Under the pieces are notes generated by a model. That model was not told the DNA's origin, made no database searches, and saw only the letters and a list, made by a program, of their open reading frames with translations. A stretch of 30,618 nt of DNA from positions 1 to 30,618 of the forward strand of contig QXCR01000244.1 of the NCBI GenBank assembly GCA_004380135.1. The letters run 5' to 3'. The position numbers were made by a program, and so were the translations under genes. This document shows, one piece after another, positions 29,201-30,618 of this stretch. Source of the stretch: Stemphylium vesicarium. Lineage: Eukaryota > Ascomycota > Dothideomycetes > Pleosporales > Pleosporaceae. Position 1 is the stretch's first letter. Each line of letters begins with the position of its first letter.

Positions 29201-30041
29201 ACAAATTATCCAGGCAATCTCGTCCGCTCTATGCCAGCACGAGAAGCGCAAAACGGCAGGCTCGCACATAGCAAAAGTTTATCGAGAGGCTAATAGGGAA
29301 ATCTCAGCAGAGGGTATTGCAATAAACGATATTGAGACTAGCCATCAACCAAAACTACAGACGTCTGCTCCGCCATGGACGACCACTGGAATCACTTTCG
29401 TGGAGCAGGCCTGGGCTGATTCGACATGGTCGACTTCTGGGTCCGCACACGTGCTTCTAGTGCAATCGTCGCGAGCAGAAGCTCAAGTTCTCTACTCATC
29501 GAACCGCCCTATACAGGCTCTACAGGCTGATCTGGACTTACACCCCGCCCGGACGCCGGCACCAGATCCTCCTTCGATTGAAGTCACGTCTGCAGTCCGG
29601 CCTACCACCAGAATCCCGGTCCTACTACTTGTCGACGACAACAACATCAATCTCAAGCTTCTCGCTACCTTCGCCAAGAAGTACAAGTACCCCCACGTCA
29701 CGGCTCAGAACGGTCAGATTGCTGTTGACGCTTTTGAGAACGCCCACAGAAGAATCGGCTCGTCGAGCAGCACCGGAGCACACGATGTTCGCACGGTAGC
29801 AATTGGCATGCCAAACATAATCATCATGGATATCAATATGCCTGTGATGGACGGTTACGAAGCTGTTCAGCGGATCCGCTCCTATGAGAAAAAGCATCAC
29901 ATGCCGGCATCGAAGATAATTGCTGTTACTGCTTTGCAGTCAGAGTCCGCGCAGGCTGAGGCATTTGGTAGTGGCTTTGATATGTTCTTAAGCAAGCCGC
30001 TCAGAATGAAAGATCTAGCGAAGCATATTGAAGTATATTGA
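26214..30041 (+). CDS. hybrid histidine kinase with GAF sensor domains (1275 aa)
   Basis: This single open frame encodes a sensor kinase of the phosphorelay that feeds Hpt and response-regulator proteins such as Ypd1, Ssk1 and Skn7. Residues about 25-200 are a GAF domain (ALRLRARRCLIFFFD, YAGVPITTPSGINIGAYCIL). Residues about 340-560 look like a second, split GAF region (YQRAAEILCQSLNIDGVAFL, then FPGARCIALNGIWDY). The HisKA domain follows, with the phospho-acceptor His591 in SVSHELRSPLHGILG. The HATPase domain has its N box in INLVTNALKYTP (Asn739/743), G1 in VSDTGIGMS and G2 in LGLGLHMV. A variable linker then leads to a receiver domain (about 1140-1270) with LLLVDDNNINL, Asp1206 in IIMDINMPVMDG, and FLSKPL. 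There are no transmembrane segments. The true N terminus may include a short upstream exon. Confidence 0.93.
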   Translation: MSDYGPKYCDVRIPDARRKHKAVSCPDKILTAFCQLGALRLRARRCLIFFFDVNHAYIMAEATQTLSLEDDTIHESGDEVWMGHSVIPRDVACCETTVSLPSFPISAAASDINKSAFVVNDLTKHPDLSTRPYVTSFPNGRFYAGVPITTPSGINIGAYCILDDKVRDGVSDKDLIFLRDMSKTVMTHLEAVRALAERQQTNRMVAGLGDFVRGASDAGRKAAPKKGSLGVQNAHAVEYRLPDPLVDTMRTPATPSSQSVKDYFAVQHQPRSSAGHAEVPEKDTVPLRQPNDYSKTFSTDRQKHGLLDRRVQTDSGTAPKSTASPMEDSTVSRLPRQRENDAYPKSTYQRAAEILCQSLNIDGVAFLDASVREFGGLSDDQNTESAAGSTAESGDSAGTFSHSDSATKPRVKRARFCQVLGCAQTLRNDISEMKRPRNQPPNKLTEVFLRKLMNRYPHGKIWTFDEDLRIHSEDGFSSDGSGAVIDDASMRSPNTQQRKAARRGRHSDGDFLQAAFPGARCIALNGIWDYTRKRWAIGGLYWTFDPLRSITKEAEMQFVAAFCDIIVAETKRLEVLGTDKAKSDFISSVSHELRSPLHGILGSCELLSDRRLDDTATTLLEQIESCGRTLLEIIEHLLDFANLKSQRLGKGAVKSSRISRKVLPTIGNDSIDDLEALEKSVPLDVLTEDAVVSSVYSFYYGQRADKHTHTPVILDIDRSDGKVWTCSLATGGWKRVCINLVTNALKYTPSGFIRVSLKQEPKPGFRRRFDAVLTVSDTGIGMSKKFQSDRLFHDFAQEDTLADGLGLGLHMVAQIVHAMGGKIEVLSNQEGAGTCVTVLVPLEHSQNSQHRSDVWDKKSITSPKDFEVLKAGLVTRMDASANFENHPIGVVSTLAIISIENNLKFLGVQSERCKWQTFSSYDLMIVMESELAGCLAALRSSSTSRDGYAKNEDILSPMLVICNNSPSARIQRDLWAADDLRSRITMVHIALPCGIKQIIQAISSALCQHEKRKTAGSHIAKVYREANREISAEGIAINDIETSHQPKLQTSAPPWTTTGITFVEQAWADSTWSTSGSAHVLLVQSSRAEAQVLYSSNRPIQALQADLDLHPARTPAPDPPSIEVTSAVRPTTRIPVLLLVDDNNINLKLLATFAKKYKYPHVTAQNGQIAVDAFENAHRRIGSSSSTGAHDVRTVAIGMPNIIIMDINMPVMDGYEAVQRIRSYEKKHHMPASKIIAVTALQSESAQAEAFGSGFDMFLSKPLRMKDLAKHIEVY

Positions 30042-30607
30042 TCAGGGCCAAATCAGGTAGATAGGAAGGGCGTGCCGATACATATCTCCGGGGTTATGTT
30101 CCCAGCTACCTTGAGCTAGTGAGCGGCCTCGCGAGCATCAACACTATGGGACAGGTAGAGCGAACGAGTTGCAGATCAAACAAGAAACAGTCGCTACTGC
30201 GACCTCGTTAGCAGGTGCTCTGAAGTCTGGATCTGTCTGTATAGCGGCGGGTGCTGACTGTAATTCGAAAGAACTGGATTTGCTCTGCTCGGGATTGTCC
30301 AGGGACATACGGTTCGGCTGATTCAGTGGGTCCTCAGGTTTTCGTTCAAGGATTTAGTTGGCGATTTATTTTGTGGGCGGGAGGCTGTACTATGGGGGCG
30401 GCAGGCACAATCTTGCGACTTTCTGACCAACGATTGCTGCAGAGCGCGCACGGTGATTCAGAAAAGCTGTCCTTACTCTACGTACGAATGCGACCTATGA
30501 TCTGGTGACTCTGAGGAGTCCTGTGGTTGTGGACTTCAAAGGATATGGGTGGCTGTTTGGGAGGCTGGCCTGGAAGCGGCTGTTCGCTGCGTAAACTGTG
30601 GTGGGCG
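30042..30607. other. 3' flank of the histidine kinase gene, no gene seen
   Basis: This covers the probable 3' untranslated region and spacer. An 85-codon frame at 30251-30508 has no recognisable motif and is taken as chance. Confidence 0.45.
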
Positions 30608-30618
30608 CCCCCCCCCCC
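30608..30618. repeat. poly-C run at the window end
   Basis: The last 11 bases are all C. Homopolymer C of this length at the extreme end of the sequence is more typical of a contig edge, sequencing artefact or gap boundary than of a biological element. Confidence 0.7.

Overview
The window reads as nuclear DNA of a filamentous ascomycete, most likely a Dothideomycete of the Pleosporales type. The reasons are short introns (48-94 bp) with GT...AG borders and GCTAAC/CTAAC-like branch sites, unlinked single genes on both strands, many secreted proteins, a GAF-type hybrid histidine kinase, a cutinase, pogo/Fot1-like transposons, and relics whose in-frame stops look like repeat-induced point mutation (RIP: TGG to TAG, CAG/CAA to TAG/TAA). 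The lineage is inferred from family content. No rRNA, tRNA, CRISPR array or bacterial-type operon was seen.

Layout. 1-443: the 5' part of a pogo/Fot1-like transposase on the minus strand, running off the left edge. 444-3211: no supportable gene. 3212-5227: two divergent genes for secreted proteins (a 255-aa effector-like protein and a 104-aa six-cysteine protein). 5766-8375: two divergent glutathione S-transferase-like genes, each with one intron. 8376-11010: gene-poor, holding a decayed fragment of a Ppo/linoleate diol synthase-like gene. 11011-12773: a three-exon DUF2235 alpha/beta hydrolase. 13222-14654: a three-exon FAD-dependent salicylate hydroxylase-like monooxygenase. 16051-17616: a cutinase with a long GLPGLGGGSG repeat region between the signal peptide and the catalytic domain. 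17774-18869: a fructosamine/ketosamine-3-kinase. 19200-20232: a stop-riddled pogo transposase relic truncated at both ends, followed by further decayed coding sequence to about 21.9 kb. 22024-24935: convergent epoxide hydrolase and CocE/S15-type hydrolase genes. 25151-25670: a decayed NB-ARC (NLR-like) ATPase domain. 26214-30041: a 1275-aa hybrid histidine kinase. The window ends in an 11-C run.

How the parts relate. There is no clear biosynthetic cluster. Intact genes fall into host-surface or plant-interaction functions (two small secreted proteins, cutinase), detoxification and small-molecule turnover (two GSTs, epoxide hydrolase, FAD monooxygenase, CocE-type hydrolase, ketosamine kinase) and signalling (histidine kinase). 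They alternate with islands of decayed DNA. The most unusual observations are the relics, which are reported here from conserved motifs although stops break them up: a Ppo-like oxygenase, an NB-ARC domain, a pogo element and one unidentified gene. The repeat-bearing cutinase and the paired divergent secreted-protein and GST genes also stand out.
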